A model generated the notes under the pieces. The model was not told the origin of the DNA, searched no databases, and saw only the letters and a program-made list of their open reading frames with translations. Below, piece by piece: positions 12,318 to 21,790 of a stretch of DNA of 64,000 nt. The stretch comes from Xanthomonas vesicatoria ATCC 35937. Its GTDB lineage: Bacteria > Pseudomonadota > Gammaproteobacteria > Xanthomonadales > Xanthomonadaceae. The stretch covers positions 3,472,001 to 3,536,000 of the forward strand of contig NZ_CP018725.1 in assembly GCF_001908725.1 (NCBI RefSeq), in the 5' to 3' direction. A program made the position numbers and the translations under genes. Each line of letters starts with the position of its first letter. Positions within the stretch are counted from its first letter, which is position 1.

Positions 12318-12710
12318 ATGGCTATCACGCAAAACTACGGCACTGGCCGCCGCAAGTCCTCCACCGCTCGCGTGTTCCTGCGCAAGGGTACCGGCAAGAT
12401 CACCGTCAACGACCGTCCGCTGGACGAGTTCTTCGGCCGTGAGACTGCGCGCATGATCGTGCGTCAGCCGCTGGAGCTGACCAAGAACACCGAAAGCTTC
12501 GACATCCTGGTCACCGCCTCTGGCGGCGGCACCACCGGCCAGGCCGGTGCGATCCGTCTGGGCATCGCCCGTGCACTGGTCGAGTACGACGAAACGCTGA
12601 AGTCCGAGCTGCGCAAGGCCGGCTTCATGACCCGCGACGCCCGTGAAGTCGAGCGTAAGAAGGTCGGTCTGCATAAGGCCCGTCGCGCGACTCAGTTCTC
12701 CAAGCGCTGA
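12318..12710 (+). CDS. rpsI: 30S ribosomal protein S9
   Basis: 130 residues with the typical [17 protein letters not shown] start and the C-terminal [17 protein letters not shown] tail that reaches the P-site tRNA. It is co-transcribed with rplM and followed by an intrinsic terminator. Confidence 0.98.
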   Translation: MAITQNYGTGRRKSSTARVFLRKGTGKITVNDRPLDEFFGRETARMIVRQPLELTKNTESFDILVTASGGGTTGQAGAIRLGIARALVEYDETLKSELRKAGFMTRDAREVERKKVGLHKARRATQFSKR

Positions 12711-12755
12711 TCCATCGCGTTTGCTGCGTCCCGGCTCGCCGGGGCGTGTGCTTCA

Positions 12756-12781
12756 AAAGCCCGGTATTGCCGGGCTTTTGT
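12756..12781 (+). terminator. Terminator of rplM-rpsI
   Basis: The inverted repeat AAAAGCCCGG-TATTG-CCGGGCTTTT, with flanking T residues, lies 46 bp after the rpsI stop. The A/T flanks could let it act in both directions. Confidence 0.9.
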
Positions 12782-12811
12782 CGTTTTTGGCTGTGGGCCT
12801 GAATAATTGAA

Positions 12812-12856
12812 GGCAGTGGCAGTGGCAGTGGCAGTGGCAGTGGCAGTGGCAGTGGC
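12812..12856. repeat. Hexanucleotide microsatellite (GGCAGT)7
   Basis: Seven perfect consecutive GGCAGT units run from 12812 to 12853, followed by GGC. They lie between the rpsI terminator and the tRNA genes and are not inside a gene, so length changes would not shift a frame. Confidence 0.95.
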
Positions 12857-13184
12857 CGGCGGCTCTGAGGGTGACTCCTAATGCAGGAGAGGTTGATCAC
12901 TTAGGCCTCTTCCGTGTTTTGTGGCGGGACGCCGTGCGTGGGTGCCGTTTGAGATGTTTGTCTTCAGGCGAGCGAATAGGGGCGGGATTGATGCCTGTCG
13001 TCCGGCACGACAAGACGGTATCCATGATCTGTTCGGGCGCGCCACAGTGCGTATGTCACTCGGGTGTCGAGGGCTTTAGAGGTTGGGCCTTCCCGGTGCA
13101 GGCAATGGCCGAATGCATGCGCGGCGTCTGCATTCGAGTCAATTGCCGTGCGGATTCGGCCGTCGCCATGGGGGCCGCAGGCAA
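12857..13184. other. Non-coding gap before tRNA genes
   Basis: About 330 bp without a recognisable gene. A plus-strand frame (12871-13392) runs through it but crosses both tRNA genes and has no protein-like features. Confidence 0.4.
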
Positions 13185-13213
13185 CAAAAAAGGCCCGATC
13201 GTTGATCGGACCT
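13185..13213 (-). terminator. Terminator of the tRNA-Met/tRNA-Gln transcript
   Basis: Read on the minus strand, AGGTCCGATC-AAC-GATCGGGCCT forms a stem with one mismatch or wobble, followed by TTTTTT. It lies just downstream of the minus-strand tRNA-Gln. Confidence 0.85.
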
Positions 13214-13221
13214 TCTGTGTT

Positions 13222-13296
13222 TGGCTGCCCCGGATGGATTCGAACCACCGAATGCCTGAGTCAGAGTCAGGTGCCTTACCGCTTGGCGACGGGGCA
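13222..13296 (-). tRNA. tRNA-Gln (anticodon CTG)
   Basis: The minus-strand sequence folds as a full cloverleaf: acceptor TGCCCCG/CGGGGCA, D arm with GCCAAGCGGTAAGGC, anticodon stem CCTGA/TCAGG with loop CTCTGAC (anticodon CTG), T arm with GGTTCGAATCC, and an encoded CCA. The D-arm sequence is characteristic of tRNA-Gln. It lies downstream of tRNA-Met on the same strand. Confidence 0.93.
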
Positions 13297-13348
13297 ATAA
13301 AAACGTGTTGTCCCAGAGTATCGCACGCCTGTGCAGGCCTGAATACCG

Positions 13349-13425
13349 TGGTGGCTATGGGTGGACTCGAACCACCGACCCCAGCATTATGAGTGCTGTG
13401 CTCTAACCGGCTGAGCTACATAGCC
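13349..13425 (-). tRNA. Elongator tRNA-Met (anticodon CAT)
   Basis: Minus-strand cloverleaf with acceptor GGCTATG/CATAGCC, anticodon stem CAGCA/TGCTG, loop CTCATAA (anticodon CAT), T-loop GTTCGAGTC, and an encoded CCA. The body closely resembles E. coli metT, and the first base pair is G-C, so it is an elongator and not an initiator tRNA. A lysidine-modified tRNA-Ile2 is the less likely alternative. Confidence 0.9.
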
Positions 13426-13543
13426 TAGGGAGCCGGCAATTCTCGCGATGCGCCTGGGTGTTGTCAAGCATTTCGTTTTCAGCTTGTGAGCCGGCCGTCG
13501 TCGTGGCAGAGTCGGTGACAGTAGATTTTCAGGAGTCCGCATC

Positions 13544-14161
13544 GTGATCGATCCGGACGGCTTCCGGCCAAACGTTGGCATCGTGCTGATGCGGAAGGAC
13601 GGTCAGGTGTTCTGGGCACGCCGTGTGCGCAGGGACGGCTGGCAGTTCCCGCAAGGCGGCATGAACACCGATGAGACGCCCGTTGAAGCCATGTACCGCG
13701 AGTTGCGAGAAGAAACCGGGTTGTTGCCCGAGCATGTGGAATTGCTCGGCGCCACGCCTGGCTGGTTACGCTATCGCCTGCCGAGCCGGGCGGTCCGTCG
13801 CAACGAGCGGCAGGTGTGTATCGGCCAAAAGCAGGTGTGGTTCCTGCTTCAGTTCACTGGCGACGAATCCCATCTCAAGCTCGACCACACCGATACCCCC
13901 GAGTTCGATCATTGGCGTTGGGTGGATTTCTGGTACCCGGTCGAGCACGTGGTGATCTTCAAGCGTGGTGTGTATGCGCGTGCGTTGCGCCATCTGGCGC
14001 CGCTTGCCCAGAACTTGGCAGGGCCTGCGGCGGTTGGTGTGATGCCCGAGCGTGCGCTGGAAGCCTGGTTGCCCGGTAGCAGTGCCGCAGGCCACGACAG
14101 CCCGCGGAAGCGTCCACGTAAGCGTGGCGGGCCTCAGCCCGTGCGGATTAATAATGATTAA
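13544..14161 (+). CDS. rppH: RNA pyrophosphohydrolase (Nudix)
   Basis: 205 residues. It removes pyrophosphate from mRNA 5' ends to trigger RNase E decay. The Nudix box runs [22 protein letters not shown], with the full G-x5-E-x7-REUxEExGU pattern. The start is GTG at 13544, preceded by AGGAG, giving the conserved [15 protein letters not shown]. The C-terminal extension (after about residue 160) is basic and proline-rich, as in other xanthomonad RppH proteins. Confidence 0.94.
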   Translation: MIDPDGFRPNVGIVLMRKDGQVFWARRVRRDGWQFPQGGMNTDETPVEAMYRELREETGLLPEHVELLGATPGWLRYRLPSRAVRRNERQVCIGQKQVWFLLQFTGDESHLKLDHTDTPEFDHWRWVDFWYPVEHVVIFKRGVYARALRHLAPLAQNLAGPAAVGVMPERALEAWLPGSSAAGHDSPRKRPRKRGGPQPVRINND

Positions 14162-14199
14162 CGTTTGGAATTGACACCTATTCTCGTTTGCGGTGCAAT
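14145..14199 (+). promoter_or_regulatory. bfd promoter with a Fur-box-like AT-rich element
   Basis: TTGACA (14171-14176) and TGCAAT (14194-14199) are 17 bp apart, a perfect -35 and a four-of-six -10. Just upstream, overlapping the rppH 3' end, GATTAATAATGATTAACG (14146-14163) resembles the hexamer pattern of Fur boxes. Iron control of bfd-bfr by Fur is known in other bacteria; here it is inferred. Confidence 0.5.
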
Positions 14200-14241
14200 C
14201 AGCACCGGTCCTCTCCGGATCGCCAGCACCCGACCGATACC

Positions 14242-14451
14242 GTGTACGTCTGCATCTGTAATGGGGTCACCGACCACCAGATCCGCGAAGCGGCCGAAAA
14301 TGGCTGCGCCAGTTTGGCCGAGCTGACCATGCGCACGGGCTGTGGGTCCAATTGCGGTTCATGCCTGGAGATGGCCGGCGATCTTCTGAGCAAGGCGCAC
14401 GCGACCTGCGCGTTGCCGTTGCCGCTGCTGGGTCTGGCCAGCGCCGCCTGA
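14242..14451 (+). CDS. bfd: Bacterioferritin-associated ferredoxin
   Basis: 69 residues. A [2Fe-2S] protein that reduces the bacterioferritin mineral to release iron. It has the family start VYVCICNGVTDHQI and the cluster cysteines in CIC and CGSNCGSC. The GTG at 14242 is preferred because it lies downstream of the promoter and gives the canonical N-terminus; an ATG at 14188 would lie at or upstream of the transcription start. It is followed by bfr after 276 bp. Confidence 0.92.
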   Translation: MYVCICNGVTDHQIREAAENGCASLAELTMRTGCGSNCGSCLEMAGDLLSKAHATCALPLPLLGLASAA

Positions 14452-14727
14452 CTGGTGCGGCGCGCGCTCGGCGCGCCGGGCGCCTCAACAGGTGATGCAT
14501 ATCTCACTGCTCTAGTCGCCTGCTCCACTGTTGGGATGCATGTTGGCGTCGAGCAGTGCTTGGACAGGTGCCTGGCTCTTTCCGCACCTCCCAGTCACCT
14601 CCGATGCGGCATGCGTGGTCTTGCCGCATGCCGGGGCGGCAGCACGCAACTGATCACGATTCGCGTTCCTTCATGCGCCGCGCCAACGCGTTAGAGTGCG
14701 GCCGGCTCACTGTCTCGGAGACATCGC

Positions 14728-15198
14728 ATGAAGGGCGATACCAAAGTCATCGAGTACCTCAACAAGGTGCTCTACAACGAACTCACTGCGATCAACCAGT
14801 ATTTTCTGCACGCCAAGATGCTGAAGAACTGGGGCCTGAAAGAACTGGCCGAGCATGAGTACAAGGAATCCATCGACGAGATGAAGCATGCGGACAAGTT
14901 GTCCGACCGCATCCTGTTTCTCGAAGGGCTTCCCAATTTTCAGGCGCTGGGCAAGCTGCGTATCGGCGAGAACCCGACCGAGATGTTTCGCTGCGACCTG
15001 GCGCTGGAGCGCGAAGCGGTCGCGGTGTTGCGCGAAGCCGTGGCGTATGCGGAAACCGTCAACGACTACGTGAGCCGCCAGCTGCTGGTGGACATCCTGG
15101 AGTCGGAAGAAGAGCACATCGACTGGTTGGAAACCCAGCTGGATCTGGTGGCACGGATCGGCGAGCCGAATTACCTGCTGACCAAGCTGGACGACTGA
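14728..15198 (+). CDS. bfr: Bacterioferritin
   Basis: 156 residues, a 24-subunit iron-storage cage with haem. Ferroxidase ligands include Glu18 ([10 protein letters not shown]) and EEHIDWLE near the C-terminus; the haem ligand is Met52 (DEMKHADKL). The N-terminus is [13 protein letters not shown]. The neighbour bfd supplies electrons for iron release. Confidence 0.96.
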   Translation: MKGDTKVIEYLNKVLYNELTAINQYFLHAKMLKNWGLKELAEHEYKESIDEMKHADKLSDRILFLEGLPNFQALGKLRIGENPTEMFRCDLALEREAVAVLREAVAYAETVNDYVSRQLLVDILESEEEHIDWLETQLDLVARIGEPNYLLTKLDD

Positions 15199-15350
15199 GC
15201 GCGTTCAGCGCAGTGTTGAGCGGCATTGTGTGGGGCAATGGGGTGTTGAGGTTGGCGCTTGCACTGCTGGGGAGCATGTAAGCGCTGCAGTCGCGCGTGA
15301 GTGTTGTGCTATAGCCGATTGGCTGCGTGCTGCATGTGGCTTTACGCGTA

Positions 15351-15399
15351 CCCTCACCCCAACCCGTCTTCCGGCGGGAGAAGGGCTCAGTTTTTCTTT
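15351..15399 (+). repeat. REP-like palindrome after bfr, possible terminator
   Basis: CCCTCACCCCAACCCGTCTT is followed by CCGGCGGGAGAAGGGCT. The CCCGTCTTCC and GGGAGAAGGG arms pair at nine of ten positions around GGC, and CAGTTTTTCTTT follows. This looks like the CCCTCACCCC-type palindromic element seen between xanthomonad genes; the T-rich tail would let it end bfr transcripts. Confidence 0.6.
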
Positions 15400-15465
15400 C
15401 GCTGCGGGATTTCTTCTATTGCGTTGCCTGGCCGGTTCTTGTCGCCGGCTCTTACACCTGGCCGC

Positions 15466-17763
15466 TCAACCGGCTGCGCGGGTTGCGGCTTGTAGGCGGG
15501 CGACCTGGCCCAGCAGGGCCAGACGGGCGCGGGCGTATTCGGCGATCACCAGGGCGACCATTACCGAGGGGCGTTCGATGGTGCCGGTGCGGGCGGCCAG
15601 TTCGATGCGCCGCGCGGCGTTGGACACGGCCTGAGCGCCCACGTTGGCGCTGGAGGATTTGAGCGTGTGGGCCAAGTCGCGCAGCTGCATGCTGTCGCGG
15701 TTGGCGGCTGCTGCTTCGAGTCGCTCGATGATGCCAGGGGCATCGTCCAGGAACAGCTGCAAGATGGTGATGGTGTCGGCGCCAGCGACCTCGTACAGCT
15801 CATCGATGACGCTGCTGTCCAGGATCGGCAGCGCGCGCGCCTGGGCGCCGGCGCTGGCGCTTTCGGGATCGACCGGGGCTGCGCCGCTGGTTGGGCCAGG
15901 CAGCAGCGGCTGACGCGGCAGCCAGCGCTGCAGGCAGGCATCGAGCTGTTCGCGGGCGACCGGCTTGGAGAGGTAATCGTCCATGCCGGCGGCCAGGCAG
16001 CGTTCGCGGTCGCCGGCCATGGCGTTGGCGGTCATCGCCACAATCGGAATCGGTCGGCCGCCGCTTTCGGTTTCCATCGCGCGCCAGCGGCGAGTGGCGG
16101 CATAGCCGTCCAGCACCGGCATCTGGCAGTCCATGAACACCATGTCGTAGCGGGTGGATTCCATGCTGCTCAGCGCGGCTTCGCCGTCGGTGGCGGTGTC
16201 GGCCTCGAAGCCCAGCACCGCCAGCAGCTTCTGCGCGACCAGCAGGTTCACCGGGTTGTCTTCCACCAGCAGGATGCGCATCTCGCGCGCATTGGCCATC
16301 GGTGGCGGTAGCGGTTCGGGGATCATCGCCGCGGCCAGCGCATGCACGGGCTTGGCGTCCGGTGGCAGCACCAGGGTCCGCAGCACCTCGTCCGGGCTCT
16401 GGCGCGGCGCCAGGGTGGCATTGTCCTGCAGTTCGGCCGGCACCGGCTCGTCGCCGTACAGCCAGATCAGCTTGGAGCCGCTGATGTCTTCCGGGCGGGC
16501 CAGCGCGCGATGCACGGCCCGCGCGCTGTAGCGCAGCGTGTCGTGGTCGGCGATGACGCAGCGGAAGCCTTCCCCGTCGCTATGGCGGCGCACGCGTTCC
16601 AGCGCTTCCTGCGTGGTTTCCATCAGCACGTGCGACACGCCCCAGCTGTCGAGCAAGCGCTTGAGCCGCTGCGACAGGCGTGCGTCGGAGCTGATCACCA
16701 TCACCCGCGCCGCATCGGCGCCGGTGCTCTGCTGCAGGTCGCCGATCACCTTGAGCAGCGGGATCTCGAACCAGAACGTGGCACCGCGCCCGGGTTCGGA
16801 TTCCACGCCGATGCGCCCGCCCATCAGATCGATGATGCGCTTGCAGATCGCCAGCCCCAGTCCGGTGCCGCCGTACAGACGGGTGGTGGAGGCGTCGGCC
16901 TGGGCGAAGGAGCGGAACAGACGGGCCTGCTGATCCGGTGCGATGCCGATGCCGGTGTCGCGCACCTGGAACCGCAGCAGGTGCTGGGCGCGGGTTTCGC
17001 CCAGGCGCCGCAGCTGGATATCGATGCTGCCGCGCTCGGTGAACTTGATCGCATTGCCGATCAGGTTGCCGAGCACCTGACGCAGGCGGATCGGGTCGCC
17101 GCGCACCAGCAGGCGTACCGACGGTTCGATGTCCAGGCCCAGGCGCAGCTGGCGGCTTTCTGCGGTGCGTTGCAGCAGCTGCACCACACCGTCGAGCAAC
17201 TCGCGCAGATTGAAGGTGGTGATCTCCAGTTCGAGCTTGTTCGCTTCGAGCTTGGAGTAGTCGAGGATGTCGTCGACGATGCGCAGCAGCTGCAGCGAGC
17301 TGCCGGTGGCGGTCTGCAGCATGTCGCGTTGGTCCAGGCTGAGCTGGCCACTGGAGATCAGCTCCAGCATCGGAATGATGCCGTTGAGCGGGGTACGGAT
17401 CTCGTGGCTCATGGTGGCCAGAAATTCGCCCTTGGCCAGGGTTGCGGCTTCGGCTGCCTGTTTGGCGCGCAGCAGCTCCTGTTCGAGTTCGCCGTGGCGT
17501 TGCAGTTCCTGTTGCAGGCGTTCGCGGGCGAGCTCCGCCTCGCCCAAACGTTGCACCAAACCTTGCTGGGTGCGGGCGCTACGCTGGGCGGCGACCGTCG
17601 CGCACAGGGCGAACACCACGGCCAGCGCCGAAGCGCTGGCGGTGAGCGCGCGCCAGGGTCCCTGGATGTCGCTCCATTGCAGGCTCGCGCCCACCGCGAC
17701 GGTGAGCGCGGCAACCGTGGCCAGAGCGCTCCAGGCGCGAAGGCCTCCTGCCTGCGCCGTCAT
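15466..17763 (-). CDS. Hybrid sensor histidine kinase with REC and Hpt domains
   Basis: 765 residues. Two N-terminal transmembrane helices (about 10-60) enclose only a short periplasmic loop. A coiled coil (65-110) follows, then HisKA with His120 in [12 protein letters not shown], an HATPase domain ([20 protein letters not shown]), a degenerate receiver-like region (about 350-460), a true receiver ([21 protein letters not shown]), and a C-terminal Hpt domain ([14 protein letters not shown]). This is a BarA-like internal phosphorelay. Its start codon directly abuts the stop of the REC-GGDEF-EAL gene (TAA-ATG), so they form one operon. The signal and the final response regulator are not evident. 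Confidence 0.9.
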   Translation of the reverse strand: MTAQAGGLRAWSALATVAALTVAVGASLQWSDIQGPWRALTASASALAVVFALCATVAAQRSARTQQGLVQRLGEAELARERLQQELQRHGELEQELLRAKQAAEAATLAKGEFLATMSHEIRTPLNGIIPMLELISSGQLSLDQRDMLQTATGSSLQLLRIVDDILDYSKLEANKLELEITTFNLRELLDGVVQLLQRTAESRQLRLGLDIEPSVRLLVRGDPIRLRQVLGNLIGNAIKFTERGSIDIQLRRLGETRAQHLLRFQVRDTGIGIAPDQQARLFRSFAQADASTTRLYGGTGLGLAICKRIIDLMGGRIGVESEPGRGATFWFEIPLLKVIGDLQQSTGADAARVMVISSDARLSQRLKRLLDSWGVSHVLMETTQEALERVRRHSDGEGFRCVIADHDTLRYSARAVHRALARPEDISGSKLIWLYGDEPVPAELQDNATLAPRQSPDEVLRTLVLPPDAKPVHALAAAMIPEPLPPPMANAREMRILLVEDNPVNLLVAQKLLAVLGFEADTATDGEAALSSMESTRYDMVFMDCQMPVLDGYAATRRWRAMETESGGRPIPIVAMTANAMAGDRERCLAAGMDDYLSKPVAREQLDACLQRWLPRQPLLPGPTSGAAPVDPESASAGAQARALPILDSSVIDELYEVAGADTITILQLFLDDAPGIIERLEAAAANRDSMQLRDLAHTLKSSSANVGAQAVSNAARRIELAARTGTIERPSVMVALVIAEYARARLALLGQVARLQAATRAAG

Positions 17764-19728
17764 TTAGAGCACCGCGTTCGTGAAGTCGAAATCCAGTTCC
17801 TTGCCGACGGTCTGTACCAAGTTGCCCTGGATGAAATCCACGCCGCTCATCCACATTGCCGCGGCTGCCTGCGGGTCTTCGATACGCTGGCCAATGATCA
17901 ACAGGCCGCGCTGGTGGGCGATGTCGATGACGCTGCGCAGTTCGTCGCGCACCGCGGCATTGCCGTGCGCATCGGCAAAGCGGTTGGCCATGCGCACGAA
18001 ACTCAGTGGTAACTGGCTCAGCAGTGCATTGGCTTCGTCGCCGGGTTCGAACTGGCTCAGGCAGAACTGCACGCCGGCGGGCATCAGCTTGGCGCAGAAC
18101 TGCTGCACGGTGACCGCGTGGATCAGGGCATCGTCCAGGCGCAGGTCCACGATCAACGATTGCCCGGCCACGCCGCGTTCGACCAATGCCTTGAGCAACC
18201 AGTCGGCGAACGCATCGCGCGCCAGCGTGCGCGGCGATTGCGAAACGAACAGGCGCAGCGGCGGGCTGGCGTGCTGGTACAGATGCAGCAGGCCCAGTGC
18301 GTGGTCCATGACCTGCTGGTCCAGGTCGGCGATACGGCCGGCCGCTTCGGCGGCGGGAATCACCTGGCCGGCCGACAGCAGCGTGCCATCGGCCTGGCGC
18401 AGCCGCAGCAGCACCTGGTATTGCGCGGTGTCGCCGCCGGCCACTGCCACGATGGGCTGATAGGCCAATTCGAGCTGGCCTTCGACCAGGCGCAGTTGCT
18501 CCTGCTGCTCGGCCTGGCTGGGCGCAAGATAGGTCTGCACGCCGTTGCTGCGCAGGCGCGCCTGCAGCGCGGTGCGTTCGACCGCTTCCAGCGCGCTGCC
18601 GGTGTCGTCGAAGCCCAGGCCCAGCGGCGCGGCGCCGATGGCGCAGCGCACATGCACCGATTCTTCTTCGCGTACCGGGAAGGCGTGGGCAGAAAGACGC
18701 TCGCGGATATCCAGGGCGCGTTGTTCCAGGCCGGTTTCGTCCATTTCCACGGCCAGCAGCAGGAAACTGTTGTCGTTCAGGCGCGCCAGCGGATAAGGCT
18801 GGGCGGCAGCGGCCAGGCGATGCCCGGCCTGGGTCATCAGGCGTTCGTAGGCGGCATAGCCGTAGCGTTCGCGCAAGCCGAGTGCGCTGGCGATCTCGAT
18901 GAAGAACAGGCCGCCGGACTGCTTGCGCTCAAGCGCATTGGCGAGCAGCTCCATCACATGACCGCGCGTGGGCAGGCCTGTCTCGGGGTTGCTGCGCACG
19001 CTGACCTGCTCGCCGGCCAGCTGCAGGGCCTGCTGGCGCGCGCGACGGATGCGGTTGGACACCGCAGCGATCAGGTGGCGCGGGCGGATCGGCTTGGTCA
19101 GGAAGTCGTCAGCGCCGCTGTCGAGCACTTCGAACTGGCGCTCCGGATCCGGGTCGCCGGTGAGGAACACGATCGGCAGCAACTGCTGGCCCGGCTGCTG
19201 GCGGATCAAGGTGGTCAGGCGGATGCCGTCCAGCTCGGGCATGTGCAGATCCATCAGGATCAGATCCGGGTGATAGTCCTGGATCGCCTGCGGCACGCTG
19301 GCGGCAGTCATTTCCACCTGGGCATGCATGCCGGCGCCATGCAGCACGCTTTGTGCGAACAAGGCCTGCGAGCGGTCGTCTTCGACGATCAAGACGCGAT
19401 ACGGCGCATCGGCCGCAACATTGTCGCCGCCATCGGCATTGACTGCGGCCATTGCCGAGGAAGGGGGCGACGTCGTTGCAACACGCGTGGCGCCGGCATT
19501 GGACGCGGCACGCGCCGGTGCAATGGGCGTCGCATGGCTGGGAAGATTGGCAGCGGCGGGCGCGGGAATGATCGCCGCACTCACCGGCGCGCTGTCGTCT
19601 GGCGCGCCAGCGGCCTCGTCGGCCCAACGACGCCAATAATCGGCTGGCGGCGTCTCTGCGCGCAGCGGGCGATTACGCGTGGCGGTGTCGTCACGGGTGG
19701 TGAAAGGAACCGGATCTCGGGCGGCCAT
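17764..19728 (-). CDS. REC-GGDEF-EAL protein with degenerate catalytic motifs
   Basis: 654 residues. An Ala/Pro-rich N-terminus (1-100) precedes a receiver domain (VLIVEDDRSQ, LILMDLHMPELDG, FLTKPI). A GGDEF-like domain follows in which the signature is replaced by LARLNDNSF. In the EAL-like domain, the EAL position reads QVLLRL and the later acidic metal ligands are not conserved. It is therefore probably not a cyclase or phosphodiesterase, but a phospho-responsive c-di-GMP effector or scaffold, as known for FimX/Filp-type proteins. It is the first gene of an operon with the hybrid kinase, which may phosphorylate its receiver. Confidence 0.85.
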   Translation of the reverse strand: MAARDPVPFTTRDDTATRNRPLRAETPPADYWRRWADEAAGAPDDSAPVSAAIIPAPAAANLPSHATPIAPARAASNAGATRVATTSPPSSAMAAVNADGGDNVAADAPYRVLIVEDDRSQALFAQSVLHGAGMHAQVEMTAASVPQAIQDYHPDLILMDLHMPELDGIRLTTLIRQQPGQQLLPIVFLTGDPDPERQFEVLDSGADDFLTKPIRPRHLIAAVSNRIRRARQQALQLAGEQVSVRSNPETGLPTRGHVMELLANALERKQSGGLFFIEIASALGLRERYGYAAYERLMTQAGHRLAAAAQPYPLARLNDNSFLLLAVEMDETGLEQRALDIRERLSAHAFPVREEESVHVRCAIGAAPLGLGFDDTGSALEAVERTALQARLRSNGVQTYLAPSQAEQQEQLRLVEGQLELAYQPIVAVAGGDTAQYQVLLRLRQADGTLLSAGQVIPAAEAAGRIADLDQQVMDHALGLLHLYQHASPPLRLFVSQSPRTLARDAFADWLLKALVERGVAGQSLIVDLRLDDALIHAVTVQQFCAKLMPAGVQFCLSQFEPGDEANALLSQLPLSFVRMANRFADAHGNAAVRDELRSVIDIAHQRGLLIIGQRIEDPQAAAAMWMSGVDFIQGNLVQTVGKELDFDFTNAVL

Positions 19729-19766
19729 CGATACTCCCTGCAGTCGCGATGATTATGCGATGAACT

Positions 19767-20393
19767 TCACGATAGCGGGGAGCGGCGTGCAGCCGGCGTG
19801 CTTGCCGCGCGCATCGGCGCAACCAGTCGGCGCATGCCACGCCACAGCAATCGCCACACCCACCACACCACCAGCGCGGCCAGCAGGCTGGACCCCACCG
19901 CCAGACTCAGCGCCAGCCACGGGTGCGCCAAGGCCAACGCCAGCGCTGTGGTGGCGATGGTGTCTTCGGCCAGCGACGCGACCCAGTTGCTGGCTGGTTC
20001 CGGCGAGGTGTTGAGCAATGCGCGCGTGCCGGCCTTGAGCGTGTGGCTGGTTAGCGCCACACCGGCGCCTGCCGCCAGCGCGCCTGCGCCCAGGTCGCCG
20101 TCCGGCGACAGCGTCGCGGCGGCCAGAAATGCGCCGGCCGGCACGCGTGCCAGGGTCTGCAGCAGATCCCAGCCCGAATCCACGCCGGGAATTTTGTCGG
20201 CGAAGAATTCGGCCACCGCCAGCGCGCCGGACGTGCCCAGCACCCACCACGACTGGGCCGGGTGCAGGGCGGGCGGCAGCTCGATCCAGCCGAGCAGGCC
20301 GGCCAGGCCGACGCCGAACACGGTGAGATACACCCGGATGCCGGCCAGCCAGGCCAGCAGGATGCCGATCACGAACAGATGGGCTTCGCTCAT
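19767..20393 (-). CDS. DUF4126 membrane protein
   Basis: 208 residues with about five hydrophobic segments, matching DUF4126 family membrane proteins of unknown function. Visible features are FVIGILLAWLAGIRVYLTVFG at the N-terminus (one TM) and a basic C-terminal tail after the last helix (WRLLWRGMRRLVAP). The ATG at 20393 is chosen; a start 21 bp upstream adds unconserved residues. It is divergent from the next gene. Confidence 0.75.
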   Translation of the reverse strand: MSEAHLFVIGILLAWLAGIRVYLTVFGVGLAGLLGWIELPPALHPAQSWWVLGTSGALAVAEFFADKIPGVDSGWDLLQTLARVPAGAFLAAATLSPDGDLGAGALAAGAGVALTSHTLKAGTRALLNTSPEPASNWVASLAEDTIATTALALALAHPWLALSLAVGSSLLAALVVWWVWRLLWRGMRRLVAPMRAASTPAARRSPLS

Positions 20394-20515
20394 CGCGTTG
20401 CTTCCTGCGAACAATGCGGAACTATCGGATAACCGCCGGCCCAGCGCCAGCGCGACGGCCGCTGGCGCTCTGGCACACTACGCCGCCGCCCACAGCGCCG
20501 GCCCGTCCGGACCCG

Positions 20516-21259
20516 ATGCCCATGAGACCAGCCGCACGCGTTCAGATCGTCCAACGGGAGTCGGGCGGTGGTCCTTCCCGCGGCCGTTGGCTGTGGAGTG
20601 TGATCATCCTGCTCTGGCTGGCCTCGCTGGGCGGGGTGTGGTGGATGGCTACACGCACCGCCGCGCCACGGCTGGTCGAAGCCGAGACGGCGTTGCAACA
20701 GGCCCAGCGCAGCCAGGCCCAGCAGCGCCGGCTGATCGAACAATTGCAGCAGCGGCAGGTCAATCTGGCGATGTCCGACAAGATCAGCCGCGCCGCTAAT
20801 ACCGAAGTGCAGGCCTCGCTGGCCGAGCGCGACGAGCAGATCGCCGCGCTGCGCGCCGATGTGGCCTTCTACGAGCGGCTGGTGGGCTCCACCGCGCAGC
20901 GCAAGGGGCTCAATGCGCACTCGGTGCAGTTCACTGCCGAGGCCGGCGGCACCTGGAACTACAGCGTGGTGCTGACCCAGAACCTCAACCGCGGCGCGAT
21001 CAGCCAGGGCCAGCTGCGCTTTGCGGTGGAGGGCGTGCGCGCCGGCAAGCTGGTCACGGTGAGCTGGAACGAGCTGCACCAGAAGTCGGACGCGGCCGGC
21101 CAGCCCTATTCGTTCCGCTACTTCCAGCAGTTGGACGGCAGCGTGATCCTGCCGAAGGATTTCACCCCGCAACGTGTCAAAATCTCCCTGAGCGGCGATG
21201 GGGCGCCGGTCAATCAGACATTCGATTGGAAAGTCGCCGGCAATGGCGCGGGGGAGTAG
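20516..21259 (+). CDS. DUF6776-like single-pass membrane protein
   Basis: 247 residues: one N-terminal transmembrane helix (about 25-45), a coiled coil rich in Gln/Ala/Arg (55-125), then a small beta-rich domain (LNRGAISQGQLRFAVEG to the end). The topology suggests a periplasmic C-terminal domain. It lies 3 bp upstream of the bactofilin gene in the same orientation, a pairing common in gammaproteobacteria, so a role in envelope or cytoskeletal organisation is inferred. ATGs at 20516 and 20522 are both possible. Confidence 0.75.
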   Translation: MPMRPAARVQIVQRESGGGPSRGRWLWSVIILLWLASLGGVWWMATRTAAPRLVEAETALQQAQRSQAQQRRLIEQLQQRQVNLAMSDKISRAANTEVQASLAERDEQIAALRADVAFYERLVGSTAQRKGLNAHSVQFTAEAGGTWNYSVVLTQNLNRGAISQGQLRFAVEGVRAGKLVTVSWNELHQKSDAAGQPYSFRYFQQLDGSVILPKDFTPQRVKISLSGDGAPVNQTFDWKVAGNGAGE

Positions 21260-21262
21260 CTC

Positions 21263-21712
21263 ATGTTCGGAAATAAATCCAACCGTGGTGCGCAGACCGT
21301 GGTCGATACCTTGATCGGGCCGCAGGTGGTGATTCGCGGCGACCTGATGTTCAGCGGCGGGCTCTATGTGGAAGGCCGCATCCTGGGCAAGGTGATTGCC
21401 GAAGACGGCGCCAGCGCCACCTTGACGGTGGCCGAGCAGGGCAGCATCGAGGGCGAAGTGCGTGCACCGGTGGTGATCATCAACGGTCAGCTGACCGGCG
21501 ATGTACATGCGGGCGAGCGGGTCGAACTGGCCGCCAATGCGCGCGTGCAGGGCAATGTGCACTACCAGGTAGTGGAGATGAGCGCCGGTGCGCAACTCAC
21601 CGGGCGGTTGATCCATGCTGCCGCCGCAGGCGCTACCGCGGCGCTGCCGGCCCCGGAAGGCCATCGCGTCGAGCTGGCCAAGGCCGCGCAGCCGGAAACC
21701 GCCGACGCCTGA
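21263..21712 (+). CDS. Bactofilin (polymer-forming cytoskeletal protein)
   Basis: 149 residues. A central right-handed beta-helix with a rough repeat (VVIRGDLMFSGGLYVEGRI, SIEGEVRAPVVIINGQLTGD) is flanked by short disordered ends, the hallmark of bactofilins. These self-assemble without nucleotide at the membrane and help place cell-wall or appendage machinery. The partner gene upstream encodes a membrane coiled-coil protein. Confidence 0.9.
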   Translation: MFGNKSNRGAQTVVDTLIGPQVVIRGDLMFSGGLYVEGRILGKVIAEDGASATLTVAEQGSIEGEVRAPVVIINGQLTGDVHAGERVELAANARVQGNVHYQVVEMSAGAQLTGRLIHAAAAGATAALPAPEGHRVELAKAAQPETADA

Positions 21713-21790
21713 GCTGCCGCGGCTGAAGCGGGACCGTGTGACTGGCACATTCGGCTTGAAGTGGAGCCGCCTGGCCCCCATGCTGACACC

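Noticed and set aside
12871..13392. A 173-codon plus-strand frame in the tRNA region
   Set aside because: It runs through both tRNA genes and a terminator and has no protein-like features.
14188..14241. An upstream ATG start for bfd
   Set aside because: It lies at or before the predicted transcription start and adds residues not found in the ferredoxin family.
16342..18012. A 556-codon plus-strand frame opposite the hybrid kinase
   Set aside because: It is the antisense shadow of a high-GC gene with clear kinase motifs, and shows no family match of its own.
18118..19752. A 544-codon plus-strand frame opposite the REC-GGDEF-EAL gene
   Set aside because: An antisense shadow with low-complexity composition and no domain.
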